Positions 7,164 through 13,273 of a stretch of DNA of 13,273 nt are shown piece after piece; within the stretch, counting starts at the first letter, position 1, and every line of letters starts with the position of its first letter. The stretch is from Lachnospiraceae bacterium (GTDB taxonomy: Bacteria; Bacillota_A; Clostridia; Lachnospirales; Lachnospiraceae). The notes under the pieces were generated by a model. It searched no databases, was not told where the DNA came from, and was given only the letters and a program-made list of their open reading frames with translations. The translations under genes were made by a program, and so were the position numbers. The stretch covers positions 1-13,273 of the forward strand of contig VSNT01000109.1 of the NCBI GenBank assembly GCA_009774465.1. The letters run 5' to 3'.

Positions 7164-7247
7164 CGAGTAGGGGAATGTACTTCTCCGCTACTCGCCGCGC
7201 GGGGCGCACGTTGCGTCAGCAATAACTTCATCTGTGCGCCCCTGCGC
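7164..7247. repeat. palindrome-rich GC-rich intergenic element
   Basis: Two adjacent stem-loops make up this element. CGAGTAG (7164-7170) pairs with CTACTCG (7188-7194). GCGC plus GGGGCGCAC (7197-7209) pairs with GTGCGCCCC-T-GCGC (7234-7247), a 13-bp stem with one bulged base and a 24-base loop. It is notably more GC-rich than the surrounding intergenic DNA. It lies between the HD-HAD gene and the small membrane protein and encodes no convincing protein. It resembles a dispersed non-coding repeat or MITE-like element, but only one copy is in the window. Confidence 0.55.
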
Positions 7248-7253
7248 ATAAAA

Positions 7254-7283
7254 TAAGAGTGAAGGATTTTCCTTTCACTCTTA
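7254..7283 (-). terminator. terminator after the HD-HAD gene
   Basis: TAAGAGTGAA (7254-7263) and TTCACTCTTA (7274-7283) form a 10-bp stem that continues with GG and CC (7264-7265 and 7271-7272) past a one-base bulge, leaving a 5-base loop. It lies about 34 bases past the stop of the minus-strand gene ending at 7317. On that strand the stem is followed by only TTTTAT, so the U-tract is weak. Confidence 0.55.
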
Positions 7284-7316
7284 GTATAAAAAAAGCTATG
7301 TACCATAAACAGGACT

Positions 7317-8834
7317 TTATTCAAAAACCTCGCCTATATTTTTTATTTTCCGGCAGCAATCCGGCAGATTTGCCGGCTCTGCTCCCGACTGGGCTGTAAA
7401 AACATACATACTGTCTATCCCATAATTCTCTGCTCCCAGGATATCCGCCTGATACTCGTTTCCAATCATAACGGATTCTTCTTTCTTTAAACCATATTTC
7501 TGAAACAATTCATCATAAAAATGGAAGGATGGCTTTTTTACGCCTGCGTCGGAAGAATATAAAACGCCGTCAAACAGCTCATAAATTCCAAGCATTCTCA
7601 TTTCAGGCTCTGTAAAAACTCTCTGGGCGTTTGACAGAAGGTATACTTTTTTCCCTGCGCATTTAAGTCCTGTAAGCAGCGCTGCTGCTCCTTCATATAA
7701 GTTGATATGACTCATGGAAAGACTTCTGAAAGTAATTCCGATCTGGCTGATTCTTTCCTGATCTGCCTGAATGCCTTTTGCATCCAAAAGTTTATAAAAC
7801 ACATGATCCAGAAGAATTTCAACCTCTTCTTCCCCAAGCATCTTATCTGAAAATTTATCCTGCATTTGAGGCAGCAACAGATCCAGTTCTTCCTTTACAG
7901 CCTTCTTATATGCGCTTTTCAGTTCAGCACCCTTATATGAAGCCCCCATCATGGACAAGATACATGCCATATTTTTCCACAAAGATACTTTACCTTCATT
8001 GGTATGAATATCCACCAGCGTGCCATACAGATCAAAAATATAATTTTGGTATTCCTTTTGCTTTATCTGCCTTTTTTCCAGATATTCTCCCATCACACTG
8101 CGGATATGCGCAAACTGTTCTCTTGTCTTTGGATTTTCAGATTCAAAGGCCATTATTTTTTCAATATATCCCTGCCTGTACGCCAGAAAAAGGCTTCTTG
8201 GATATACAAGCTCATACACTAATGAAACATGACTTACTACATGATCTGCCGGCGTCTTTTTAAGGCTCCTTAAAATCGCATGTCCTTCCTCGAAGGCTTC
8301 CATTACCTTATCCGTCACCTGACAGGAATAAAGCTCTTTGCTGGTCACGTTGTAAATTTCTTCTAAAGGAAAATCCACATTTACCTTCAATATATCAATT
8401 TTATCAGCATCCCTTAAAATCTGGCAGAACATTCTTACCCGCTCACTAAGCCCCTCCGGCAGCCGGTATGCACTGTGAGATTCAATTGCTGTCCTTATCA
8501 GTTCATCTTCCGAGTTATCTTCTATATAATCCCTGATTTTTCCCTGGTCAAAAAGAATTTCCGCACCATACCGGGCGTGATCAATAGACTCAGAATCTAT
8601 AAAGGTTCCATAATTTTTAAGTTGCTCAAATCTTCCCACATCATGCAGCATTCCAAGAAGCCATGCCAATGCGGTATCTTCGCTGCCAAGCTTTAGAGAG
8701 CAGGCAATGCTTTCACACAATTCGCTTACCCGGTAAGTATGTTCAATCTTTAAACGTACCTTTTCTTCTTTTTTATCATAGTTTTCCACGTAAGTTTCAA
8801 AGGCATGTATTACCTTCTTTCTGTCGATCTTCAT
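7317..8834 (-). CDS. HD-domain phosphohydrolase fused to a HAD-family hydrolase
   Basis: This 505-residue protein joins two hydrolase domains. The N-terminal HD domain (about 1-225) shows His32 in HTYRV, the HD pair His64-Asp65 in MLHDVGRFEQ, His86 in DHARYG, His120 and Asp144 in RDADKID, the expected metal ligands of an HD phosphohydrolase. The C-terminal HAD domain (about 262-505) shows motif I FDLYGTL with nucleophile Asp268, motif II LLSN (399-402), motif III Lys433/Lys434 in GVKKPS and motif IV MIGNEYQAD with Asp464. The position two after the nucleophile is Tyr270 rather than Asp, as in L-2-haloacid dehalogenases, and motif IV has Asn instead of the usual Asp. A basic linker (KRQIKQKEYQN) joins the domains. 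The ATG at 8834 has AGAGGT about 9 bases upstream. Substrate unknown; probably a nucleotide or small phosphoester. Confidence 0.85.
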   Translation of the reverse strand: MKIDRKKVIHAFETYVENYDKKEEKVRLKIEHTYRVSELCESIACSLKLGSEDTALAWLLGMLHDVGRFEQLKNYGTFIDSESIDHARYGAEILFDQGKIRDYIEDNSEDELIRTAIESHSAYRLPEGLSERVRMFCQILRDADKIDILKVNVDFPLEEIYNVTSKELYSCQVTDKVMEAFEEGHAILRSLKKTPADHVVSHVSLVYELVYPRSLFLAYRQGYIEKIMAFESENPKTREQFAHIRSVMGEYLEKRQIKQKEYQNYIFDLYGTLVDIHTNEGKVSLWKNMACILSMMGASYKGAELKSAYKKAVKEELDLLLPQMQDKFSDKMLGEEEVEILLDHVFYKLLDAKGIQADQERISQIGITFRSLSMSHINLYEGAAALLTGLKCAGKKVYLLSNAQRVFTEPEMRMLGIYELFDGVLYSSDAGVKKPSFHFYDELFQKYGLKKEESVMIGNEYQADILGAENYGIDSMYVFTAQSGAEPANLPDCCRKIKNIGEVFE

Positions 8835-8871
8835 TAATAATACCTCTTATTTCCCTTTTTTGGCTTACCAT

Positions 8872-8901
8872 ATTATACTCCACCAAACGGAAAACAGGCA
8901 A
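8872..8901 (-). promoter_or_regulatory. candidate promoter for the HD-HAD gene
   Basis: On the minus strand TTGCCT (8901-8896) and a perfect TATAAT (8877-8872) are separated by 18 bases. The same TATAAT lies in GGTGGAG-TATAAT-ATG, so it could also be the spacer of a ribosome binding site for a 24-codon leader ORF. The TATAAT is convincing, the -35 box less so. Confidence 0.42.
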
Positions 8902-8964
8902 CTGAAATGTTACTCCTTTTCTTTCCCTCATTATGATGATAAAATAACAGGGAAAGTGAAATTT

Positions 8965-8984
8965 AAAAGCCGACCTTGGCTTTT
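8965..8984 (+). other. hairpin in the leader of the DUF362 gene, next to its ribosome binding site
   Basis: AAAAGCC (8965-8971) and GGCTTTT (8978-8984) form a 7-bp stem with a 6-base loop, followed by TATT and then AAGGAG at 8989-8994. The run of T after the stem makes it look like a small terminator placed just before the ribosome binding site, so it could act as an attenuator. The divergent gene starts at 8834, so no upstream plus-strand gene needs it. Confidence 0.35.
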
Positions 8985-9002
8985 TATTAAGGAGAAAATA
9001 TT

Positions 9003-10118
9003 ATGCTTCAAACCTTATACCATGTACCTGAATATGATGAAGAATTAATCTATGGGGCAGTCTGCAAATTTATGGAAGCCCTTTCCATTGCACAGGATAT
9101 GCGTCCCGACTTAAAAGTAGTAATCAAACCCAATCTGATTATTGCAAAAGGACCAGAGATTCCCGCCACCACCCATCCTCTTGTAATTAAAGCAGTTGTC
9201 CGCTGGCTGCACGCTCATAATGTTACGGATATTACTCTGGCTGAAAGCTCCGGCGGATTATACAATGGAGAATACATGAAAAATATTTATCATGTGTGCG
9301 GCATGAAGCAGCTTGAGCCGATATTAAAGTTGAACATGGATTTTTCCACCCAGACAGTGAATTGTAAAGAAGGATTTACCAATCACTCTTTCCATCTGAT
9401 CACTCCAGTTGTAAAAGCTGATTACATTATTAATATCTGCAAATTAAAAACTCATGCCATGACCGGATATTCAGGTGGAATCAAGAATCTGTTCGGCGCC
9501 ATACCCGGTCTTGAAAAGCCTCAAATGCATTACCGCTGGCCAAATATCAGTGATTTTTCCCATATGCTTTTAGAGCTTGCACAGACCGTAAATCCCCAGC
9601 TTACCATTATTGACGCAATTGATGCTATGGAGGGAAACGGGCCTACCGGTGGCACCTCCCATCCCCTTCATCTGCTTCTTGCCGCAAGGGATTTCTATAC
9701 CCAGGATTACTTTGCCGCCGGACTTATGGGGCTTGAGCCCATGAAAATAGAAATGATCCGTCAGGCTGTGGAAATGGGGCTGGCCCATCCTGATGAAATT
9801 AAGCTTGCAGGCGATCCTGTTCCTGAAAATCTTACTCCTTTTAAACTGCCGGATACGAAAAAGCTGGATTTTACAGATGCAGTACCTTCTTTTTTAAGGA
9901 AACCCGCTGCCTTTTTCTTAAGTCATATTTTCAAATCCTACCCTCAGCTTAACAAAAATATCTGCGTAGGATGCGGAAAATGTGCGGAAAGCTGTCCTGC
10001 ACATGTAATTAAAATTGAAAATAAAAAAGCAAAATTCAAAAAAAAGGGCTGCATTTCCTGCTTTTGCTGTCAGGAAATGTGCCCTGTAAAAGCTATTTCG
10101 GTAAAAAAAGCGCTTTGA
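9003..10118 (+). CDS. DUF362 protein with two [4Fe-4S] ferredoxin motifs
   Basis: This 371-residue protein has an N-terminal DUF362 domain (about 35-240), recognisable from VVIKPNLIIAKGP, TTHPLVIKAVV, TDITLAESSGG, INICKLKTHAMTGYSGGIKNLFGAIPG and TIIDAIDAMEGNGPTGG. The C-terminus is a di-cluster ferredoxin domain with CVGCGKCAESCP (Cys321, 324, 327, 331) and CISCFCCQEMCP (Cys350, 353, 356, 360, plus an extra Cys355). Both [4Fe-4S] motifs look intact. No signal peptide is seen, so it is likely cytoplasmic. DUF362 proteins are iron-sulphur proteins of unknown or poorly known reaction in anaerobes. The ATG at 9003 has AAGGAG at 8989-8994 with 8 bases of spacing. It is divergent from the HD-HAD gene and convergent with copA. 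Confidence 0.88.
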   Translation: MLQTLYHVPEYDEELIYGAVCKFMEALSIAQDMRPDLKVVIKPNLIIAKGPEIPATTHPLVIKAVVRWLHAHNVTDITLAESSGGLYNGEYMKNIYHVCGMKQLEPILKLNMDFSTQTVNCKEGFTNHSFHLITPVVKADYIINICKLKTHAMTGYSGGIKNLFGAIPGLEKPQMHYRWPNISDFSHMLLELAQTVNPQLTIIDAIDAMEGNGPTGGTSHPLHLLLAARDFYTQDYFAAGLMGLEPMKIEMIRQAVEMGLAHPDEIKLAGDPVPENLTPFKLPDTKKLDFTDAVPSFLRKPAAFFLSHIFKSYPQLNKNICVGCGKCAESCPAHVIKIENKKAKFKKKGCISCFCCQEMCPVKAISVKKAL

Positions 10119-10137
10119 TGTCAAAGGCAGGTTTTAC
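10101..10137. terminator. possible shared terminator of the convergent DUF362 and copA genes
   Basis: GTAAAA (10101-10106) pairs with TTTTAC (10132-10137), and inside it CTTTGA (10113-10118) pairs with TCAAAG (10121-10126). The structure covers both stop codons; only 15 bases separate the two genes. The middle is unpaired and the U-tracts are short, so termination strength is uncertain. Confidence 0.3.
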
Positions 10138-10343
10138 TTAATTTCAGTCACTTCATATCCTGCCTGCGTCACTGCTTCTTTTAAAACCTCATCCGTCACT
10201 TCCCCGCCAAGGGTAAGCTCAGCGCTTTTGTTTTCAAGGCTCATGGATACGCTTTCCACCCCTTCAATTTCCTCCAGGGCTTTTTGTACCCGTCCGGTAC
10301 AGTGTGCACACATCATTCCTTCAATAATCATTGTTTTCTTCAT
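10134..10343 (-). CDS. copZ: CopZ-like copper chaperone encoded in-frame inside the 3' end of copA
   Basis: Inside copA, ATG 10343-10341 is preceded by AAAAGGAG (10360-10353) with 9 bases of spacing, an optimal Shine-Dalgarno arrangement. Translation from it gives a 69-residue, complete HMA domain with MCAHC (Cys12, Cys15) and the usual ferredoxin-like ending AGYEV, the size of free-standing CopZ chaperones, which carry Cu(I) to CopA and CsoR. The frame is the same as copA and no stop codon separates them, so the domain is also made as the pump's C-terminus. That free CopZ is made is inferred only from the start signals. The alternative is that this is a fossil start from a copA-copZ pair fused by loss of the copA stop. 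Confidence 0.5.
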   Translation of the reverse strand: MKKTMIIEGMMCAHCTGRVQKALEEIEGVESVSMSLENKSAELTLGGEVTDEVLKEAVTQAGYEVTEIK

Positions 10344-12779
10344 GTTTTTGTTCTCCTTTTCTTTGCTGTTTTTACATGCTTCCTTATAGACATAAGGCTT
10401 AAAGTTGCGAAGCCGAAGGGCATTCCCCACAACAAACAAGCTGCTCAGGCTCATCGCTGCCGCTCCAAACATGGGATTTAACCGGATGCCAAACATTGGA
10501 TACCACACGCCTGCTGCCAGCGGGATGCCTATTATATTATAGAAAAATGCCCAAAACAGATTTTCCTTAATATTTCTGATTACATCCCTGCTCAACTTTA
10601 CCGCGGTAATTACATCTGTCAGACGGCTTTTCATCAAAATAATATCCGCACTGTCAATTGCCACGTCTGTTCCTGCTCCAATGGCAATTCCCACATCTGC
10701 TGCTGCAAGCGCCGGAGCATCATTAATACCGTCTCCAATCATAGCCACTTTTTTTCCACTGCCCTGCAGCTTTCTGATCTCTTTTTCCTTATCCTCAGGA
10801 AGCACTTCGGCAACCACCTGATTGATTCCCAGCCTCTTTTGTACCGCCTGGGCAGTGCGCTTATTGTCCCCGGTTAACATAACTACTTCTATATTCATTT
10901 TATGAAGCTCTTCTATTGCTTTTTCCGAAGAAGGCTTCACTGTATCGGCAACTGCTATAATTGCAGTAAGTGCTTTTTCTCTGGCAAACAAAAGAGGCGT
11001 CTTGCCTTCTTCTGATAATTTTTCCACTGTGCTTTCCTGCTCATTAGAAAGAAAAACTCCATTCTCTTCCATGAACTTCTGATTTCCTGCAAAGCATTTG
11101 ACTCCTTCACAAATTCCCTGAACTCCTTTGCCAAATACAGCCTGAAAATCTTCTGCCTTTGGTATGGTTATCTTCTTTTCCGCAGCTTCATTTACAATTG
11201 CTTCCGCCAAAGGATGTTCACTGGGTTTTTCAATGGCGGCCGCAAACGCAATAATCTGTTCTGTCGTTATATTCTTTTCATAGCCAAGAATATCTGTTAC
11301 CCGGGGCTTTCCTTCCGTAATCGTTCCTGTCTTGTCAAGGACTACAGTATCCACATCCCGCGCCGACTGAAGGGCATCCCCTGATTTAATCAAAATGCCA
11401 TTTTTAGCCCCCACGCCGGTTCCCACCATAATCGCCACCGGTGTTGCCAGCCCCAGCGCGCAGGGACAGGAAATCACCAGCACTGCTATGGCTGAGGAAA
11501 TTGCAGCTTCAAAGCCTCCTCCTGCCAGCATCCAAACCAAAAAGGTCACCAGCGCCACTGCCATCACTGCCGGGACAAACACGCCTGCTATCTTATCCGC
11601 CAGACGTGCAATGGGCGCTTTGGAGGAAGAAGCCTCCTCCACCAGACGGATAATCTGAGATAAAGTAGTATCTTCCCCTACCTTTAACGCTTTACAGACC
11701 AGCCTTCCGGCCTTGTTCATAGTGGCAGACACCACCGAATCGCCGGGCTGTTTTTCTACAGGAATGCTCTCCCCTGTAATTGCCGCTTCATTAATACTTG
11801 AGGTACCTTCCACCACTACCCCGTCTGCGGGAACAAGACTTCCCGGCTTCACAACAAACAGATCTTCCTTCTTTAACTGATGGGTGGGAATTTCTTTTTC
11901 CTCACCATTTTCCATAAGCAGAATTGCAGTTTTTGGGGAAAGATCCATCAGTTTTTCAATGGCCTCGCTGGTTTTCCCTTTTGAGCGGGTTTCCAGATAT
12001 TTTCCCACAGTGATAAGCGCAAGTATCATGCCTGCCGACTCAAAATACAGATCCGACGCATATCTGCTTACCAACGCGTCATTTCCATGTCCTAATCCAT
12101 AGCCGATCCTGTAAATTGCAAATACGCCATATACAAGAGCCGCGCCGGAACCGATTGCAATCAGACTGTCCATATTAGGGCTTAAATGAAATAATGTCTT
12201 AAATCCGGTCTGATAGTATTTCCGGTTTACATAAATAATAGGCAATGTCAGTAAAAACTGGGTAAAGGCAAAAGTCAGCGCATTTTCATTTCCATGAAAT
12301 AAGTCATTCAGCCATTTGGGCGGCGTAAGATTAAGCCACATAAAAAACATATGATGCATGGAAACCAGCATCAAAAGAATCATAAAGGCAATGGAAATCA
12401 TAAGCCTTGTTTTCATTTCCTTATTGGCCTTTTTTCCTTTTAATTCCTCACGCCCCTTTAGGTTTTTCCCTGTACTGCCTGTGCCCGAAGCTGCATCTGT
12501 TAAAGAATTCTGCCCTGCATAGTCTGATTTTTCTTTTGGATAAGCCTCTCCTTCTCTATGCTCACCCTGCAATAAACTGGCGCCATAACCTGCTTTTTCC
12601 ACTGCTTCTATAATTTTTTCTTCATCACAGACAGACTCATCATATGCCGCCTGCATACTGTTGGTCAAAAGGTTAACTGAAACAGTTTCCATTCCCGGAA
12701 GTTTTGCCACACTTTTTTCTACATGAGATGAGCAGGCAGAGCACGTCATCCCTGTCACTGCAAATTTTTGTTTTTTCAT
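10134..12779 (-). CDS. copA: Cu(+)-exporting P1B-type ATPase with N- and C-terminal metal-binding domains
   Basis: This 881-residue membrane ATPase exports cytosolic copper. From the N-terminus it has an HMA domain with GMTCSAC (Cys13, Cys16), a polar linker (about 75-120), and the P1B-1 core: actuator TGES (335-338), CPC in the sixth membrane helix (438-440), phosphorylation motif DKTGT (Asp482), HP (522-523), GDGIND (683-688), and YN (747-748) and MSLSS (776-780) in the last helices. The CPC, YN and MxxSS set marks Cu(I). Past the last helix a linker leads into a second HMA domain (813-881) with GMMCAHC (Cys824, Cys827). This domain has its own start signals, described separately. The frame opens at a GTG 12 bases upstream, but GAGG placed 6 bases before ATG 12779 favours that start. 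It lies 43 bases after csoR and is probably co-transcribed and induced by copper. Confidence 0.95.
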   Translation of the reverse strand: MKKQKFAVTGMTCSACSSHVEKSVAKLPGMETVSVNLLTNSMQAAYDESVCDEEKIIEAVEKAGYGASLLQGEHREGEAYPKEKSDYAGQNSLTDAASGTGSTGKNLKGREELKGKKANKEMKTRLMISIAFMILLMLVSMHHMFFMWLNLTPPKWLNDLFHGNENALTFAFTQFLLTLPIIYVNRKYYQTGFKTLFHLSPNMDSLIAIGSGAALVYGVFAIYRIGYGLGHGNDALVSRYASDLYFESAGMILALITVGKYLETRSKGKTSEAIEKLMDLSPKTAILLMENGEEKEIPTHQLKKEDLFVVKPGSLVPADGVVVEGTSSINEAAITGESIPVEKQPGDSVVSATMNKAGRLVCKALKVGEDTTLSQIIRLVEEASSSKAPIARLADKIAGVFVPAVMAVALVTFLVWMLAGGGFEAAISSAIAVLVISCPCALGLATPVAIMVGTGVGAKNGILIKSGDALQSARDVDTVVLDKTGTITEGKPRVTDILGYEKNITTEQIIAFAAAIEKPSEHPLAEAIVNEAAEKKITIPKAEDFQAVFGKGVQGICEGVKCFAGNQKFMEENGVFLSNEQESTVEKLSEEGKTPLLFAREKALTAIIAVADTVKPSSEKAIEELHKMNIEVVMLTGDNKRTAQAVQKRLGINQVVAEVLPEDKEKEIRKLQGSGKKVAMIGDGINDAPALAAADVGIAIGAGTDVAIDSADIILMKSRLTDVITAVKLSRDVIRNIKENLFWAFFYNIIGIPLAAGVWYPMFGIRLNPMFGAAAMSLSSLFVVGNALRLRNFKPYVYKEACKNSKEKENKNMKKTMIIEGMMCAHCTGRVQKALEEIEGVESVSMSLENKSAELTLGGEVTDEVLKEAVTQAGYEVTEIK

Positions 12780-12805
12780 TTCTGTCCTCACGCCTTTCCC
12801 ATATA

Positions 12806-12824
12806 AGCCCTTTTCATTTGGGCT
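12806..12824 (-). other. small hairpin between csoR and copA
   Basis: AGCCC (12806-12810) and GGGCT (12820-12824) form a 5-bp stem with a 9-base loop immediately after the csoR stop codon, in the 43-base gap before copA. It lacks a U-tract and is unlikely to terminate transcription. It might slightly affect mRNA processing. Weak evidence. Confidence 0.25.
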
Positions 12825-13128
12825 ATTTCAATTTTTTAACCAGTTCAATCGCTTCTTCCATGATTTGCTCATTTCCTGACCGGATTTCCTCCACCACACA
12901 GGTCTCCATATGCTCTTTTAAAACAATATAGCCAAAACTCTGTAATGCGCTTTCCACTGCCGCAATTTGCGTCAGTATATCTCCGCAGTAACGATTTTCA
13001 TCCAACATTCTGCTGATACCATTTAACTGACCAATCATGCGGCTTAAACGATTTTGAAGCTGCCTGCTCTGCTCTCCGCTTCTGGGCGTATGCTTGGTGC
13101 GGCAGCAATTGCATCTGTTTTCATCCAT
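12823..13128 (-). CDS. csoR: copper-sensing CsoR-family repressor
   Basis: This 101-residue all-helical protein belongs to the CsoR/RcnR family. The Cu(I)-binding set is Cys48 (in RYCGDIL), His73 and Cys77 (in KEHMETC), the pattern expected of a copper sensor. The helix RLSRMIGQLNGISRM (27-41) is the typical family N-terminal helix. The N-terminus is unusually Cys-rich (CNCC, residues 6-9), whose role is unknown. CsoR tetramers bind DNA as repressors and release when Cu(I) binds. The ATG at 13128 follows GGAGG with 7 bases of spacing. It precedes copA on the same strand and probably controls it and itself. A CsoR-like operator is at the window's right edge, 13257-13273. Zinc or persulfide-sensing relatives differ in the His, so the copper call is well supported. 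Confidence 0.93.
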   Translation of the reverse strand: MDENRCNCCRTKHTPRSGEQSRQLQNRLSRMIGQLNGISRMLDENRYCGDILTQIAAVESALQSFGYIVLKEHMETCVVEEIRSGNEQIMEEAIELVKKLK

Positions 13129-13246
13129 ATGAGTTCCTCCCTGTCTGTGCTGCTTACTTTTGTTTGTTTATAATTATTTTTACAGTATTATCTCCTGTTT
13201 GAAGCATTTTCATTGCCCTATTAGAAACAATTTGATTTCTATAAAA

Positions 13247-13273
13247 TTGACTTCATATACCCCATACTGGTAT
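13247..13273 (+). promoter_or_regulatory. partial outward-facing promoter at the window edge
   Basis: TTGACT (13247-13252) matches 5 of 6 of the -35 consensus. After 18 bases a -10 box would begin at 13271 (TAT, then cut by the window end), preceded by TGG at 13268-13270, an extended -10 element. It would drive a plus-strand gene to the right of the window, divergent from csoR. The second half of the -10 is not visible. Confidence 0.4.
13257..13273. promoter_or_regulatory. CsoR-type operator candidate
   Basis: ATACC (13257-13261) and GGTAT (13269-13273) form a perfect 5-bp inverted repeat with a 7-base spacer that continues with CC. The ATACCC...GGTAT architecture resembles known CsoR operators. 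It lies about 130 bases upstream of the csoR start and inside the spacer of the outward promoter at 13247-13273. The window ends at the palindrome, so flanking bases cannot be checked. Confidence 0.45.

Noticed and set aside
7029..7256. Plus-strand ORF of 75 codons across the palindrome-rich element
   Set aside because: It spans stem-loops and the antisense of the small membrane protein; composition is not protein-like.
7778..8263. Plus-strand open frame of 161 codons opposite the HD-HAD gene
   Set aside because: Antisense shadow of a well-supported gene, with no recognisable domain.
12780..12791. GTG start for copA
   Set aside because: The bases at the GTG form the GAGG ribosome binding site for ATG 12779, and the HMA domain begins right after that ATG.

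Overview
The window looks like chromosome from a low-to-moderate GC Gram-positive anaerobe of the class Clostridia, most likely Lachnospiraceae. This is inferred from purine-rich AAGGAG-type ribosome binding sites, sigma-A-like promoters, the gene families present (DUF1653 protein, cytosolic 5'-nucleotidase, DUF362 plus ferredoxin, CsoR/CopA) and Clostridia-like protein sequence. No rRNA, tRNA, transposase, phage gene or CRISPR array was found. Ten protein genes fill almost all of the window.

Layout: (1) 127-1856, plus strand: a diacylglycerol kinase family lipid kinase followed by a small PAP2-type membrane phosphatase, two enzymes of phospholipid/DAG metabolism. (2) 1857-2134: an intergenic stretch with a degenerate tandem repeat and a 17-bp-stem bidirectional terminator. 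(3) 2135-8834, minus strand: a family 2 glycosyltransferase with its own promoter; a 578-residue SfsA-MutY fusion; a cytosolic 5'-nucleotidase 34 bp upstream of it; a DUF1653 protein with a near-consensus promoter; a small membrane-anchored protein of unknown function; a palindrome-rich intergenic element; and a 505-residue HD-HAD fusion. (4) 9003-10118, plus strand: a DUF362 protein with two [4Fe-4S] motifs. (5) 10134-13128, minus strand: a copper module, csoR then copA. At the right edge a CsoR-type operator sits inside an outward-facing promoter whose gene lies beyond the window.

The minus-strand block is mostly housekeeping repair and salvage: MutY removes adenine opposite 8-oxoguanine, SfsA is a predicted nuclease, the 5'-nucleotidase recycles nucleotides and the HD-HAD protein is probably another phosphohydrolase. 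The copper module is a sensor (CsoR), an exporter (CopA) and, encoded within the 3' end of copA, a complete CopZ-like chaperone domain that begins at an ATG with its own well-placed Shine-Dalgarno.

The most interesting points are: the in-frame copZ with its own ribosome binding site inside copA; the direct SfsA-MutY fusion; the HD-HAD fusion whose HAD half has Tyr where phosphatases carry the second Asp; the operator-in-promoter arrangement at the right edge; and two intergenic repeat/palindrome elements that may be dispersed repeats. I saw no clear defence system or biosynthetic cluster.
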